Origin: Limosilactobacillus secaliphilus
Lineage (GTDB): Bacteria > Bacillota > Bacilli > Lactobacillales > Lactobacillaceae
NCBI RefSeq assembly: GCF_001437055.1
Contig: NZ_JQBW01000009.1
Coordinates: 125,209-189,208 of the forward strand
Direction of reading: 5' to 3'
DNA: 64,000 nucleotides
Positions 25,336 to 35,177 of the stretch are shown here, one piece after another (the stretch's first letter is position 1; each line of letters opens with the position of its first letter). The notes beneath the pieces were generated by a model. It did no database searches, had not been told where the DNA came from, and saw nothing but the letters and a program-made list of their open reading frames with translations. Position numbers and translations under genes: made by a program.

Positions 25336-27119
25336 AAAGAACTAATTATGTAGGCCGCACGAGCGAAAAGCAAATTGGCCAAGAAGTTGTATTAAAGGGC
25401 TGGGTTGCCAGTCGTCGTAGCTTTGGTGGTTTGATCTTCATCGACTTACGTGACCGTGAAGGTATTGTTCAATTGGTCTTTGACGAAAAGAAGTACCCAG
25501 AAGCATTCAAGGTTGCTAACGAAGTCCGGAACGAATACATCATTGAAGTACGTGGTGTTGTTCGGAAGCGTGCTGAAGTAAACCCTGATATGGAAACTGG
25601 GACCATTGAAGTTGAAGTTGAAGAAGCCAACCAGCTGGCTACTTCCATGACTCCACCATTCTCCGTTAAGGATGATACCGAAGCTAACGAAGAAATGCGG
25701 TTGAAGTACCGGTTCATCGACCTTCGTCGGCCAAAGATGATGAAGTACTTGAAGCTGCGGAGCAAGATGACCTCCATTGTTCACCGTTACTTCGATAACC
25801 ATGACTTCCTGGATGTTGAAACCCCTGACTTAACCCGTTCCACTCCTGAAGGTGCCCGGGACTTCTTGGTACCATCTCGGACTTACCCAGGTCACTTCTA
25901 CGCACTGCCACAATCACCACAACTGTTCAAGCAATTGCTGATGGCTGCTGGTGTTGACCGTTACTACCAAATGGCTCGTTGCTTCCGTGATGAAGACCTT
26001 CGTGGTGACCGTCAACCAGAATTTACCCAAATCGATATGGAAATGTCCTTCGCATCAGCTGAAGAAATTCAGGAAACTACTGAAGGCTTAATCAAGATGA
26101 TGATGAAGGAAATCAAGGGCATTGACATTAAGACCCCATTCCCACGGATGAAGTGGCAATACGCCATGGACAAGTATGGTACTGATAAGCCAGATACTCG
26201 TTTCGAAATGTTAATTGAAGACTTGACTGACCTGTTCAAGAACTCTTCATTCAAGCTCTTCGCTAACGAAGCTAACCAAGAACGGCACTTTGTACGTGCT
26301 ATCTGTGTTCCACAGGGTGCTGAAAAGTACTCACGCAAGGACCTGGAAGAAAAGGAAGAATACATCAAGCGTTATCATGCTAAGGGCTTAGCATGGGTTA
26401 AGGTTGGTGCTAACGGCTACACCGGCACCATTGCTGACCAAATCAGCGACCAGGCTGAAGAAATCAACAAGCGCTTAGGTGCTCACGAAGGCGACTTGAT
26501 CATCTTTGTTGCTGGTAGCTTCCAAGTCGTTTGTGACTCACTTGGCTGGATCCGTCGGAAGATCGGTCACGAAATGCACATGATGAACAAGGACCAGTGG
26601 AACTACATGTGGCTGGTTGACTGGCCAATGTTCGAATACGATGAAGGCTGGGGCCGTTGGATCGCTGCTCACCACCCATTCACTATGCTGAACCCTGAAG
26701 ACCTTCACTACCTGAACGATGGCGAAGACCCACACAAGGCTCACGCTCAAAGTTACGACATTATTCTTAACGGTCAAGAAATCGGTGGTGGTTCCATCCG
26801 TGTACACGACCCTAAGATTCAAGAGAAGATCTTCAAGGCTCTGGGCTACAGCAAGGAAGAAGCAAATACCCGGTTTGGCTTCCTGATCAAGGGTCTGGAA
26901 TACGGTATGCCTCCTGAAGGTGGTCTGGCCTTTGGCTTCGACCGTTGGGTTCTGATGTTGGCACATGCTAACAGCATTCGTGACGTGGTTCCATTCCCTA
27001 AGAACTCCAAGGGTATTGAACCAATGACCGCTGCTCCTGGCACTGTTTCACAGGGTCAACTGGATGAACTGCACATTGCAGTTAACAAGAACACCGGTCA
27101 CGTTAACCCAAAGGACTAA
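25332..27119 (+). CDS. aspS: Aspartyl-tRNA synthetase
   Basis: A 595-residue bacterial-type AspRS. N-terminal OB anticodon domain ([19 protein letters not shown]), catalytic core with motif 2 ([20 protein letters not shown]), the GAD insertion domain of bacterial enzymes (about 290-420) and motif 3 ([13 protein letters not shown]). Length is standard. Translationally coupled to hisS by a four-base overlap. Lactobacilli with AsnRS, as here, can have a discriminating AspRS, but sequence alone does not settle that. Confidence 0.96.
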   Translation: MKRTNYVGRTSEKQIGQEVVLKGWVASRRSFGGLIFIDLRDREGIVQLVFDEKKYPEAFKVANEVRNEYIIEVRGVVRKRAEVNPDMETGTIEVEVEEANQLATSMTPPFSVKDDTEANEEMRLKYRFIDLRRPKMMKYLKLRSKMTSIVHRYFDNHDFLDVETPDLTRSTPEGARDFLVPSRTYPGHFYALPQSPQLFKQLLMAAGVDRYYQMARCFRDEDLRGDRQPEFTQIDMEMSFASAEEIQETTEGLIKMMMKEIKGIDIKTPFPRMKWQYAMDKYGTDKPDTRFEMLIEDLTDLFKNSSFKLFANEANQERHFVRAICVPQGAEKYSRKDLEEKEEYIKRYHAKGLAWVKVGANGYTGTIADQISDQAEEINKRLGAHEGDLIIFVAGSFQVVCDSLGWIRRKIGHEMHMMNKDQWNYMWLVDWPMFEYDEGWGRWIAAHHPFTMLNPEDLHYLNDGEDPHKAHAQSYDIILNGQEIGGGSIRVHDPKIQEKIFKALGYSKEEANTRFGFLIKGLEYGMPPEGGLAFGFDRWVLMLAHANSIRDVVPFPKNSKGIEPMTAAPGTVSQGQLDELHIAVNKNTGHVNPKD

Positions 27120-27169
27120 TCGCTAACAATTAAATTTGATTGTTAAACGATGATTTTAATTAGTAAGTC

Positions 27170-27198
27170 TTGACAATTTCATAGTGGCTGATTAAAAT
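27170..27198 (+). promoter_or_regulatory. rpsU promoter
   Basis: TTGACA (27170-27175), 17-base spacer, TAAAAT (27193-27198): near-consensus sigma-A promoter. Confidence 0.8.
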
Positions 27199-27271
27199 TG
27201 ATCGAGTAATGTGTGATTGATTTTTATAGTCAAGCAGTACGATTTTTAAGCTCGGAGGGAGGGAAATCAAT

Positions 27272-27463
27272 ATGTCAAAGACAATCGTTCGGAAGAATGA
27301 ATCCTTGGATGATGCTCTTCGGCGCTTTAAACGTTCTGTTTCACGCAACGGGACTCTTCAAGAATACCGGAAACGTGAGTTCTATGAAAAGCCAAGCGTA
27401 AAACGTAAGTTGAAATCTGAAGCGGCACGTAAGCGTAAGAACCGTCGTCGGCGTCGTTACTAA
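27272..27463 (+). CDS. rpsU: 30S ribosomal protein S21
   Basis: A 63-residue, very basic protein with the S21 layout: [19 protein letters not shown] at the N-terminus and an Arg/Lys-rich tail ([11 protein letters not shown]). GGAGGGAGGG precedes the ATG. It is followed by yqeY, the widespread Firmicutes order. Confidence 0.96.
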   Translation: MSKTIVRKNESLDDALRRFKRSVSRNGTLQEYRKREFYEKPSVKRKLKSEAARKRKNRRRRRY

Positions 27464-27472
27464 TGCCGTTTT

Positions 27473-27504
27473 AAACTCCTGGTCATGTTGCCAGGAGTTT
27501 TTTT
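27473..27504 (+). terminator. Terminator after rpsU
   Basis: Stem AAACTCCTGG (27473-27482) / CCAGGAGTTT (27491-27500) with seven T; lies between rpsU and yqeY and would lower yqeY transcription. Confidence 0.8.
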
Positions 27505-27521
27505 GTCAGGAGGAATGAATC

Positions 27522-27971
27522 ATGAGTTTATTGGATACACTGAAAAAAGACATGATCGCTGCCATGAAGGCGAAGGACAAGGACACTTTAAGCGTTATTC
27601 GGATGCTCAAAGCTTCTGCACAAAACGAACAGATTAAGCTGGGTCATGATTTGAAGCCAGAAGAAGAAAGTGCTTTGATGGCCCGCGAATACAAACAGCG
27701 TAAGGAATCCCTGGAAGAATTCAAGAAGGCTGGCAGAGACGACCTGGTTGAATCTACCAACAAGGAATTGGCCGTTGTTGCTAAGTACATGCCTAAGCAG
27801 ATGTCTGAAGATGAAATCAAGCAAGCAGTTGCTGAAACCATCAAAGAAGTCGGCGCTAGTGGCATGAAGGACTTTGGTAAAGTAATGGGTGCTATTATGC
27901 CAAAGGTCAAGGGCAAGGCTGATGGTAAGGCAGTTAACCAAGCTGTTAAGTCCGCTCTGCAGGCCATGTAA
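27522..27971 (+). CDS. yqeY: GatB/YqeY domain protein
   Basis: A 149-residue protein of the YqeY family, homologous to the C-terminal tRNA-binding domain of the amidotransferase subunit GatB. Conserved pieces include LKKDMIAAMKAKDKDTLSVI and VAKYMPKQMSEDEI. The family is presumed to bind tRNA; its precise role is not known. AGGAGG lies ahead of the ATG, directly after the rpsU terminator. Confidence 0.92.
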   Translation: MSLLDTLKKDMIAAMKAKDKDTLSVIRMLKASAQNEQIKLGHDLKPEEESALMAREYKQRKESLEEFKKAGRDDLVESTNKELAVVAKYMPKQMSEDEIKQAVAETIKEVGASGMKDFGKVMGAIMPKVKGKADGKAVNQAVKSALQAM

Positions 27972-27989
27972 TTAATCTGCCTAAAATTC

Positions 27990-28026
27990 AGAAGAGGGGG
28001 ACAGTATTCAACTGTCCTCCTCTTTT
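27990..28026 (+). terminator. Terminator after yqeY
   Basis: Long stem AGAAGAGGGGGACAGT / ACTGTCCTCCTCTTTT with a short T-rich tail. Confidence 0.6.
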
Positions 28027-28072
28027 GCTATGCTATAATAAGCAAAGAATATTTTGTAAGGGAGTCATGTTT

Positions 28073-29047
28073 TTGGCCAACGATGCGCAACAATTTACAA
28101 TGACCTACAAGATTGATAGTCCGCAGGTTGAAGTGGGGTTATTAGGGACCCAAGATAAATACGTTGCCTTATTAGAACAAGGAATGGATGTTGCTGTCAA
28201 TCCTTTCGGCGATCAGTTGAAGATTACCGGGGAAGATGAAGACGTTCACCTGACAGTCGCCGTTCTGGATCAGTTAGTTAAATTACTGGAGCAGGGGATC
28301 ACCATCAGCAGCACTGACATTGTGAGTGCAATGAAGATGGCTCACCGTGGTACGCTCCAGTACTTCACCGATTTGTATAGTGAAAAGATCATTAATGATC
28401 GCAAGGGTCGCCCGATTCGGGTTAAAAACTTCGGTCAACGGCAATATGTCCGGGCAATGAAGAATAATGACATTACTTTTGGTATTGGCCCGGCCGGCAC
28501 TGGTAAGACCTACCTGGCGGTGGCCATGGCCATTGCGGCGTTGAAGCGTGGCGACGTCGAGCGGATTGTCCTCACTCGGCCAGCAGTTGAAGCCGGTGAA
28601 AGTCTAGGCTTTTTGCCAGGTGACCTGAAGGAAAAGGTTGACCCATACCTGCGTCCCATCTATGACGCACTCAACGCGATTTTTGGTGCTGACCACACTG
28701 AACGCTTAATGGAAAGAGACACGATTGAAGTTGCACCATTAGCCTACATGCGTGGACGGACGCTGGATAATGCCTTTGTGATCTTGGATGAAGCGCAAAA
28801 CACCACTAACGCCCAGATGAAGATGTTCCTGACTCGTCTTGGCTTTGGTTCGAAGATGGTGGTCAACGGGGATGTGTCCCAGATCGACCTGCCAAAAGGA
28901 AACCACAGTGGCCTGATTGCCGCTCCGAAGATTTTAGCTAACGTGCCTTCCATTGAATTTGTGCACTTCACTGCCGAAGATGTTGTCCGGCACCCTGTCG
29001 TAGCTAAGATCATTACCGCCTACGAAGAACACACGAAGCAGAAGTAG
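28073..29047 (+). CDS. phoH: PhoH-like ATPase
   Basis: A 324-residue PhoH/YbeZ-family P-loop protein. Walker A GPAGTGKTYLAVA and Walker B FVILDEAQNTT are intact; an N-terminal RNA-binding-like region precedes them (about 1-105). The family is linked to RNA metabolism and ribosome maturation with YbeY, its neighbour here. AAGGGAG is only two bases before ATG 28067 but eight before TTG 28073, so TTG 28073 is the better start. Confidence 0.93.
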   Translation: MANDAQQFTMTYKIDSPQVEVGLLGTQDKYVALLEQGMDVAVNPFGDQLKITGEDEDVHLTVAVLDQLVKLLEQGITISSTDIVSAMKMAHRGTLQYFTDLYSEKIINDRKGRPIRVKNFGQRQYVRAMKNNDITFGIGPAGTGKTYLAVAMAIAALKRGDVERIVLTRPAVEAGESLGFLPGDLKEKVDPYLRPIYDALNAIFGADHTERLMERDTIEVAPLAYMRGRTLDNAFVILDEAQNTTNAQMKMFLTRLGFGSKMVVNGDVSQIDLPKGNHSGLIAAPKILANVPSIEFVHFTAEDVVRHPVVAKIITAYEEHTKQK

Positions 29048-29053
29048 TTACTT

Positions 29054-29521
29054 ATGGAATTAGAAATGTATGACCATTCTGATGGCAAGCTGACCGATCA
29101 TGATCGCGAGTTGTGTGAGGGTGTGTTGGCTTTTGCTGCCAGAGAGATCAATCTTACCCCTTATTCATCGATGTCTGTGACCTTTGTCCGCAACCCGGAA
29201 ATCAAGGAAATTAACCGGAAATACCGGGGTGTTGATCGTGCTACCGATGTCATTTCGTTTGCCATCAATGATGACGATGATGACGTGTTTGAACAACTAG
29301 CAGGTGAGGAACGGTTGGACTTAGGCGACCTGTTTGTGTCACTGGATAAGGTTGATGAACAGGCACTGTTTTTAAACCATTCAAAGGATCGTGAATTAGC
29401 CTACCTATTGGTTCATGGCTTTCTGCATTTGAATGGCTATGATCATGAAACCAAAGAAGAAGAAGCAAAGATGTTTGCGATTCAAGAAAGAATTCTGACT
29501 AATTATGGCCTTCCCCGATAA
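29054..29521 (+). CDS. ybeY: Endoribonuclease YbeY
   Basis: A 155-residue zinc-dependent RNase involved in 16S rRNA 3' maturation and ribosome quality control. The metal motif H3xH5xH is visible in HGFLHLNGYDHE, and the conserved RGVDRATDVISFA segment precedes it. It starts six bases after phoH and overlaps dgkA by 17 bases. Confidence 0.95.
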   Translation: MELEMYDHSDGKLTDHDRELCEGVLAFAAREINLTPYSSMSVTFVRNPEIKEINRKYRGVDRATDVISFAINDDDDDVFEQLAGEERLDLGDLFVSLDKVDEQALFLNHSKDRELAYLLVHGFLHLNGYDHETKEEEAKMFAIQERILTNYGLPR

Positions 29522-29903
29522 ACATCAAACAAGTAAAAATCGTCGTTTCCTACAGGCGCTTTACCATGCCCTGCAAGGGATTGGCGCCGTGATCAAGCAA
29601 GAACGCAACATGCGCTTCCACGTCTTCAGTGCGGTCATGGTAATCATCGTTGGCTGCTGTCTACGGCTGAACGCTCATCAATGGCTGTGGTTGTTCCTGG
29701 CCATTACGGCGGTCTTTGCGGCCGAATTTTTGAATACGGTGGTCGAAACCATGTGTGATCTGATCGTGGGTCACCACTATGATCCGAACGTAAAGAAAGC
29801 CAAGGATGTTGCCGCTGGGATGGTGCTGTTAATGGCAGCGTTTGCGGTCTGCGTTGGTTTATTGATCATGGGACCACCGTTGTTAAAAGTAATTGGAGGT
29901 TAA
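29505..29903 (+). CDS. dgkA: Diacylglycerol/undecaprenol kinase
   Basis: A 132-residue small integral-membrane kinase. Three membrane helices (about 38-56, 60-80, 105-125) and the signature [14 protein letters not shown] are present. In Gram-positives it phosphorylates undecaprenol (and diacylglycerol), recycling the lipid carrier of wall synthesis. The start overlaps ybeY by 17 bases, which implies translational coupling. Confidence 0.92.
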   Translation: MAFPDKHQTSKNRRFLQALYHALQGIGAVIKQERNMRFHVFSAVMVIIVGCCLRLNAHQWLWLFLAITAVFAAEFLNTVVETMCDLIVGHHYDPNVKKAKDVAAGMVLLMAAFAVCVGLLIMGPPLLKVIGG

Positions 29904-29904
29904 A

Positions 29905-30810
29905 ATGGATAATCCTAATTATCATTCTGGTTTTGTGGCATTAATTGGCCGTCCCAATGTGGGTAAATCGACCCTGCTCAACTACGTGGTGGGGCAGAAA
30001 GTGGCCATCATGAGTGATGTGCCGCAAACAACCCGTAACAAAATTCAAGGGATTTACACGTCTGACAAGGCGCAGATTGTCTTTATCGACACGCCTGGGG
30101 TGCATAAACCACGCACCAAGTTAGGTGACTTCATGGAGCAATCCACGATGTCGGCCTTAAGCGAAGTTGATGCGGTCCTCTTCCTGGTTAGTGCAACCGA
30201 AAAGCGCGGGCCGGGTGATGATTTCATCATTGAACGTTTGAAGAAGGTTCAGAAGCCGATTTTCCTCGTTGTGAATAAGATTGATGCCGTTCACCCGAAT
30301 GATTTACCGGACATTGTTGCTCAATACAAGGACGCCTTGCCATTTAAAGCGGTGGTGCCGATTTCTGCTTTGCAAGGTAACAACGTCAATCAACTGATGA
30401 ATCAACTGACTGATTTGATGCCGAAGGGGCCACAGTATTACCCGAGCGACCAGGTTTCTGATCACCCAGAACGGTTTGTCATTGCTGAACTGATTCGGGA
30501 AAAGGTCTTTCAGCTGACCCGGCAAGAAGTTCCGCACTCTGTGGCCATCGATGTCACCCAGATCAAGCGGCAGAACGAAAAGACGATTCACATCAGTGCC
30601 AACGTGATTGTTGAGCGTCCCGGCCAAAAGGGCATCATCATCGGCAAAAAGGGACAGATGCTCAAAAAGATTGGTCAATTAGCGCGAACGGACATTGAAC
30701 AGCTGTTGGGCGACCACGTTTATCTCCAGTTGTGGGTTAAGGTGGTCCCTGACTGGCGTGATAAGTCAACGATGCTGAAGGATTATGGCTACCGTGGGCG
30801 TGATTACTAG
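29905..30810 (+). CDS. era: GTPase Era
   Basis: A 301-residue ribosome-assembly GTPase that binds the 3' end of 16S rRNA. G1 [10 protein letters not shown]3 DTPGVH, G4 NKID and a C-terminal KH domain ([14 protein letters not shown]) are intact. ATG 29905 is preferred, with TGGAGG upstream, over the TTG at 29893 inside the Shine-Dalgarno region. Starts one base after the dgkA stop. Confidence 0.96.
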   Translation: MDNPNYHSGFVALIGRPNVGKSTLLNYVVGQKVAIMSDVPQTTRNKIQGIYTSDKAQIVFIDTPGVHKPRTKLGDFMEQSTMSALSEVDAVLFLVSATEKRGPGDDFIIERLKKVQKPIFLVVNKIDAVHPNDLPDIVAQYKDALPFKAVVPISALQGNNVNQLMNQLTDLMPKGPQYYPSDQVSDHPERFVIAELIREKVFQLTRQEVPHSVAIDVTQIKRQNEKTIHISANVIVERPGQKGIIIGKKGQMLKKIGQLARTDIEQLLGDHVYLQLWVKVVPDWRDKSTMLKDYGYRGRDY

Positions 30811-30851
30811 GATTTGATTAAACGGAGCTAATCTTTGAATAATTAGGTTTA

Positions 30852-30888
30852 AAAGAGACGAAGTTCAGGCTTGGTCTCCTTTTTAAGT
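30852..30888 (+). terminator. Possible terminator between era and recO
   Basis: AAGAGAC and GTCTCCTT arms with a 14-base loop, followed by T5. The stem is short, so read-through into recO is likely. Confidence 0.45.
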
Positions 30889-30902
30889 CAGGGGGTGTTT
30901 TG

Positions 30903-31685
30903 ATGAGTCGGGTAAATGAAAGTTTTGCAGGCATTATCATGAGTCGGCGTGACTATCGCGAACATGACCTCCTCGTCAAGATTCTGACCGATTCGATGGG
31001 CCCCCTCATGTTTCTAGTCCGGGGTGCCAAACGGAGCCGGTCTAAGCTGGCGGCCGCCGTCTTGCCATTTAGCTATGGTCAATACGTTGGTATGTTGGAT
31101 CCACAACGGCTCAGCTACCTGATCACCGTCAAAGAACTGCACCAGTGGGATCGAATTGGGGCCGATATTGACCGCAATGCGTATGCCACCTATCTGCTGG
31201 AATTGGTTGACCATGCCTTTCAAGAGGGTCAATCGATCGGTGCATGGTACCAGCAGGTCGAACGCGCCCTCGCTTTAATCAACGCAGGCCGTGATCCTCA
31301 AGTCATCACCAACGTCTTGGAGGTCCAGCTTTTAGGTCGTTTCGGTGTGGCGCCGCAATGGCAGCATTGTGTGGTCTGCAAGCGGCAACAAGGGCCCTTT
31401 GATTATTCGGAGGCCTATGGTGGACTTCTGTGTGCCGACCATTGGGAACTGGATCCTCACCGCCTGCACCTGGGTAGTAAGACCGTTGCTTATTTGCAGC
31501 TGTTTTCGACCTTGAACCTGCAGAAAGTGGACCAGGTTAATGTGCGGCCGCTGGTCAAACGCAATTTGCGGTGGGCACTTGATAAGATTTATAACGACCA
31601 GGTGGGCCTTTTCTTGAAGAGCAAGCATTTTATTGATTCCATGAATAGTTGGGATCAAGATCTCAACGGCTTACTGAAAAAATAG
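30903..31685 (+). CDS. recO: DNA repair protein RecO
   Basis: A 260-residue recombination mediator that with RecR loads RecA onto SSB-coated DNA. N-terminal OB domain (FAGIIMSRRDYREHDLLVKI) and a C-terminal region with the CVVCKRQQGPF...GGLLCADHW cysteine cluster. Start at ATG 30903 after GGGGGTG. Downstream of era, as in most Firmicutes. Confidence 0.94.
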   Translation: MSRVNESFAGIIMSRRDYREHDLLVKILTDSMGPLMFLVRGAKRSRSKLAAAVLPFSYGQYVGMLDPQRLSYLITVKELHQWDRIGADIDRNAYATYLLELVDHAFQEGQSIGAWYQQVERALALINAGRDPQVITNVLEVQLLGRFGVAPQWQHCVVCKRQQGPFDYSEAYGGLLCADHWELDPHRLHLGSKTVAYLQLFSTLNLQKVDQVNVRPLVKRNLRWALDKIYNDQVGLFLKSKHFIDSMNSWDQDLNGLLKK

Positions 31686-31689
31686 CGCT

Positions 31690-31940
31690 TTCAAAATTGA
31701 CTTTTATGGCAATGGTTGTATGATTACAAGTGTTCAATGTAAATATCAGCGACGATGACGAAGTAAAAGATGGCATCTAACAGCGACCAGGGGAGAGTGG
31801 AAGCCCTGGATGATGCTTTAAGGCACTTTATCAGTTGCATTTAAGCAAGCTGTTTCACGATGAGTGGAAAAGCAGGGTGGAACCGCGAATTAATTCGTCC
31901 CTGCAATGGTTGGGTCAAACTAGCCATTGCAGGTTTTTTT
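31690..31940 (+). promoter_or_regulatory. T-box riboswitch, glycine type
   Basis: The leader contains the T-box core GGGTGGAACCGCG (31875-31887) and a terminator formed by CTGCAATGG (31901-31909) and CCATTGCAG (31924-31932) with seven T. A stem I with GGC at 31822-31824 in the specifier position is plausible and agrees with tRNA-Gly. Controls glyQ-glyS. Confidence 0.9.
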
Positions 31941-31958
31941 GTGGAAAGGAGTAAGCGA

Positions 31959-32951
31959 ATGGCACAAAAAATGACCGTTCAAAACATCATCTTTACACTG
32001 GAGCAGTATTGGGCCAAACAAGGCTGCATGCTGATGCAGGCGTACGATAACGAAAAAGGGGCCGGAACGATGAGTCCGTATACTTTCTTACGGGCAATTG
32101 GTCCTGAACCTTGGGATGTCTGCTACGTCGAACCTTCTCGGCGGCCAGCTGATGGTCGGTATGGTGAAAACCCCAACCGGCTTTACCAGCACCACCAGTT
32201 CCAAGTATTGATGAAGCCATCACCGGATAACATCCAAGACCTTTACTTAAACAGTCTGAAGGTTTTAGGAATTGATCCGTTGGAACACGATATTCGTTTT
32301 GTTGAAGATAACTGGGAGAACCCATCCATGGGCTGTGCCGGTGTTGGTTGGGAAGTTTGGCTCGACGGGATGGAAATTACCCAGTTTACCTACTTCCAAG
32401 TCGTTGGTGAACTGCCAATGAACCCCGTTGCTTCCGAAATTACTTACGGACTGGAACGGTTAGCTGAATACATTCAAAACGTCGACTCCGTTTATGACCT
32501 GGAATGGGGCAAGGGTGTTTTGTATGGCGACATTTTCAAGGAACCAGAATATGAACACTCCAAGTACGCTTTTGAAGAAAGTAACCAGGAAATGCTGTTA
32601 AATGCCTTTGATAACTATGAAAAAGAGGCTAAGCGGCTGATCAAGTTAGGTCTGGTTCACCCGGCATACGATTACGTGTTGAAGTGCAGTCATACCTTTA
32701 ACCTGCTGGATGCTCGTGGTGCGGTTTCAGTAACTGAACGGGCCGGCTACCTGCACCGAATTCGGATCATGGCCAAGTCGATTGCCAAGGCATTCGTCAA
32801 CGAGCGGCGTAAACGTGGCTTCCCGTTGATCCATGATGACGCTCAACGAGAAAAAGTGCTCGCAGAATATAACAAGCGGGCTGAAAAGGCTGCGCAACGT
32901 GCTGCCAAACGGGCAAAGAAACTGGCTAAGGCTAAGAAGGAGGATCAATAA
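31959..32951 (+). CDS. glyQ: Glycyl-tRNA synthetase, alpha subunit
   Basis: A 330-residue catalytic subunit of the bacterial alpha2beta2 GlyRS. Typical segments: [40 protein letters not shown] and [20 protein letters not shown]. The start at 31959 follows GAAAGGAG; earlier in-frame codons are in the T-box leader. The C-terminal 30 residues are Lys/Ala-rich. Stop and next start share one base (TAATG). Confidence 0.96.
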   Translation: MAQKMTVQNIIFTLEQYWAKQGCMLMQAYDNEKGAGTMSPYTFLRAIGPEPWDVCYVEPSRRPADGRYGENPNRLYQHHQFQVLMKPSPDNIQDLYLNSLKVLGIDPLEHDIRFVEDNWENPSMGCAGVGWEVWLDGMEITQFTYFQVVGELPMNPVASEITYGLERLAEYIQNVDSVYDLEWGKGVLYGDIFKEPEYEHSKYAFEESNQEMLLNAFDNYEKEAKRLIKLGLVHPAYDYVLKCSHTFNLLDARGAVSVTERAGYLHRIRIMAKSIAKAFVNERRKRGFPLIHDDAQREKVLAEYNKRAEKAAQRAAKRAKKLAKAKKEDQ

Positions 32952-35032
32952 TGACGGAACATTCATATTTATTGGAAGTCGGCGTTGAAGAAATGCCGGC
33001 ACATGTGGTAACGCCAAGTATTCACCAACTGCGTGACCGCTTCGCCAAGTACTTAAAGGATCAACGGATTGCCTTTGATGCGATCCACGAATTTGCTACT
33101 CCACGGCGCTTAGCATTGCTGGTAACCGGCCTGGCTGATCGTCAGCCTGACATTGATAAATCCGTAAAGGGCCCTGCCAAGAAGATTGCCCAAGATAGTG
33201 ATGGCAACTGGACCAAAGCAGCGATTGGCTTTACGAAGGGTCAAGGTGCCAGTGTTGACGACATTCAGTTCAAGGATGTGAAGGGTGTCCAATACGTTTT
33301 CGTTGAGAAGCACATCGCTGGTAAGCCGGTGGCTAAAGTCTTAAAGGGTCTGCCGGATGTGATTACGAAGATGAACTTCCCAACTTTGATGCGCTGGGGA
33401 ACTAACCAGCTGGAATTCATTCGGCCAATTCGGTGGTTGGTTTCACTGTTGGACGACCAAGTGGTGCCATTCAAGATTTTGGATGTAACTGCTGGCCGTA
33501 CCTCGCGTGGTCACCGTTTCCTTGGCAAGGAAGTCGAATTACAAAACGCCACTGATTATGAAGAGGCACTGAAGAAGCAGTTTGTAATTGTCGATCAGGC
33601 TAAGCGTAAGGACCTGATCAAGTCACAAATTAAGAAGATTGTGGACGACCACAACTGGGTGCTTGACGAAGATGCCAACCTGCTGGAAGAGGTCAATAAC
33701 CTGGTTGAATGGCCAACTGCCTTTGCTGGTTCTTTTGATACTAAGTACCTGCAATTGCCAGACGCGGTTTTGATTACTTCCATGCGTGATAACCAACGTT
33801 TCTTCTGTGTTCGTGATCATGACGGCAAGCTGTTGCCACACTTCATCTCTGTGCGGAATGGAAACACGGATTACCTGGACAATGTGATTAAGGGTAACGA
33901 ACGGGTCCTGGTTCCACGGCTGGAAGATGCTCGTTTCTTCTACCAGGAAGACCAAAAGTTGACCATCGATCAGTATGTTGAACGACTCAAGCGGGTCAGC
34001 TTCCACGATAAGATCAGTTCAATGTACGACAAGATGGCGCGGACTGCGGTTATTGCCCGCTTGATTGGTCAACAACTTGGCTTGAGTGCTGATGAATTGA
34101 GCGACCTTGACCGGGCTGCCCACATCTACAAGTTTGACCTGACTACCCAGATGGTTGGCGAGTTTGCTGAACTGCAAGGGGTCATGGGGGAAATCTACGC
34201 TAAGCTCTTTGGCGAAAAAGCTGATGTTGCCCAGGCAATTCGGGAACACTACATGCCAATTTCTGCTGAAGGCGAATTACCGGCAAGCAAATTAGGCACG
34301 ATTTTGGCGATTGCCGACAAACTGGATTCCATCTACTCATTCTTTGCAGTGGGGATGATCCCATCAGGCTCCAACGACCCTTATGCTTTGCGGCGGCAGG
34401 CATACGGCATTGTGCGGATGATTGCTGCTAATGACTGGCAGTTGCCAATCCTGTCTATGCAAGACGACGTGACGGCGGCCCTGAAGCAAGCCAACGTTGA
34501 ACCAGACTTCGACTATGCATACAACGAGAAGCAGGTCTACGCATTCTTTATCGATCGGCTGAAGCAATACTTCAGTGGTCAACACTTGCGTCATGATATT
34601 GTTGATACGGTCACAGCCACCTCTGTTGACTCGATTGCCACGGTGCTGAATGCCGCACATGTCCTGAACGAACACAAAGATGACGAAGGCTTCAAGGATG
34701 ACATCGAAGCATTGACCCGGGTTGTTCGGATTGCCAAGAAGGGTGATCAAAAAGCTGAACAGACAACGGTTGATCCATCCCTGTTCCAGAATCCTTCCGA
34801 AAAAGACTTGTACACGCAAGTTCAAAGCGTTGACGAGCATTTCAGCCGGACTGATCTGGAGAAGGATCTGGCAGCATTGCGGTCCTTGAGAGCGGTAATT
34901 AGTGCTTACTTCGATGAAAACATGATTATGGACAAGGACGAGAAGATTCGGGCTAACCGTTTGGCCCAACTGCGGTTAATCGCACGTGACGCCGCCATCT
35001 TTGGTGACCTTGATTCCCTGATCGTTAAATAA
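32951..35032 (+). CDS. glyS: Glycyl-tRNA synthetase, beta subunit
   Basis: A 693-residue tRNA-binding subunit. N-terminal YLLEVGVEEMPAHVV, the LMRWGTNQLEFIRPIRWLVS region, an HD-like domain and the C-terminal anticodon-binding segment are in the family order. Coupled to glyQ by a TAATG overlap. Confidence 0.96.
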   Translation: MTEHSYLLEVGVEEMPAHVVTPSIHQLRDRFAKYLKDQRIAFDAIHEFATPRRLALLVTGLADRQPDIDKSVKGPAKKIAQDSDGNWTKAAIGFTKGQGASVDDIQFKDVKGVQYVFVEKHIAGKPVAKVLKGLPDVITKMNFPTLMRWGTNQLEFIRPIRWLVSLLDDQVVPFKILDVTAGRTSRGHRFLGKEVELQNATDYEEALKKQFVIVDQAKRKDLIKSQIKKIVDDHNWVLDEDANLLEEVNNLVEWPTAFAGSFDTKYLQLPDAVLITSMRDNQRFFCVRDHDGKLLPHFISVRNGNTDYLDNVIKGNERVLVPRLEDARFFYQEDQKLTIDQYVERLKRVSFHDKISSMYDKMARTAVIARLIGQQLGLSADELSDLDRAAHIYKFDLTTQMVGEFAELQGVMGEIYAKLFGEKADVAQAIREHYMPISAEGELPASKLGTILAIADKLDSIYSFFAVGMIPSGSNDPYALRRQAYGIVRMIAANDWQLPILSMQDDVTAALKQANVEPDFDYAYNEKQVYAFFIDRLKQYFSGQHLRHDIVDTVTATSVDSIATVLNAAHVLNEHKDDEGFKDDIEALTRVVRIAKKGDQKAEQTTVDPSLFQNPSEKDLYTQVQSVDEHFSRTDLEKDLAALRSLRAVISAYFDENMIMDKDEKIRANRLAQLRLIARDAAIFGDLDSLIVK

Positions 35033-35051
35033 AAAGCTTTAAACAAGTGAA

Positions 35052-35146
35052 TTGCTTTCTGATTTGTTTGTGTTAAAATTTAGATAGTTAAATTTGGCGT
35101 AGTATGTGCAATTTAAGGTCGCATTCCAATTTTGGGAAGCGACCTT
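35052..35146 (+). promoter_or_regulatory. dnaG-rpoD promoter and leader hairpin
   Basis: TTGCTT (35052-35057), 16-base spacer, TAAAAT (35074-35079). The transcript then contains a hairpin: AAGGTCGC-A-TTCC (from 35115) pairs with GGAAGCGACCTT (to 35146) with one bulged A. It is followed by only a weak T stretch, so it may be a leaky terminator or RNA-stability element in front of dnaG. Confidence 0.55.
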
Positions 35147-35177
35147 TCGTTACTATACAGTGTTAGGGGGTTGAGCA

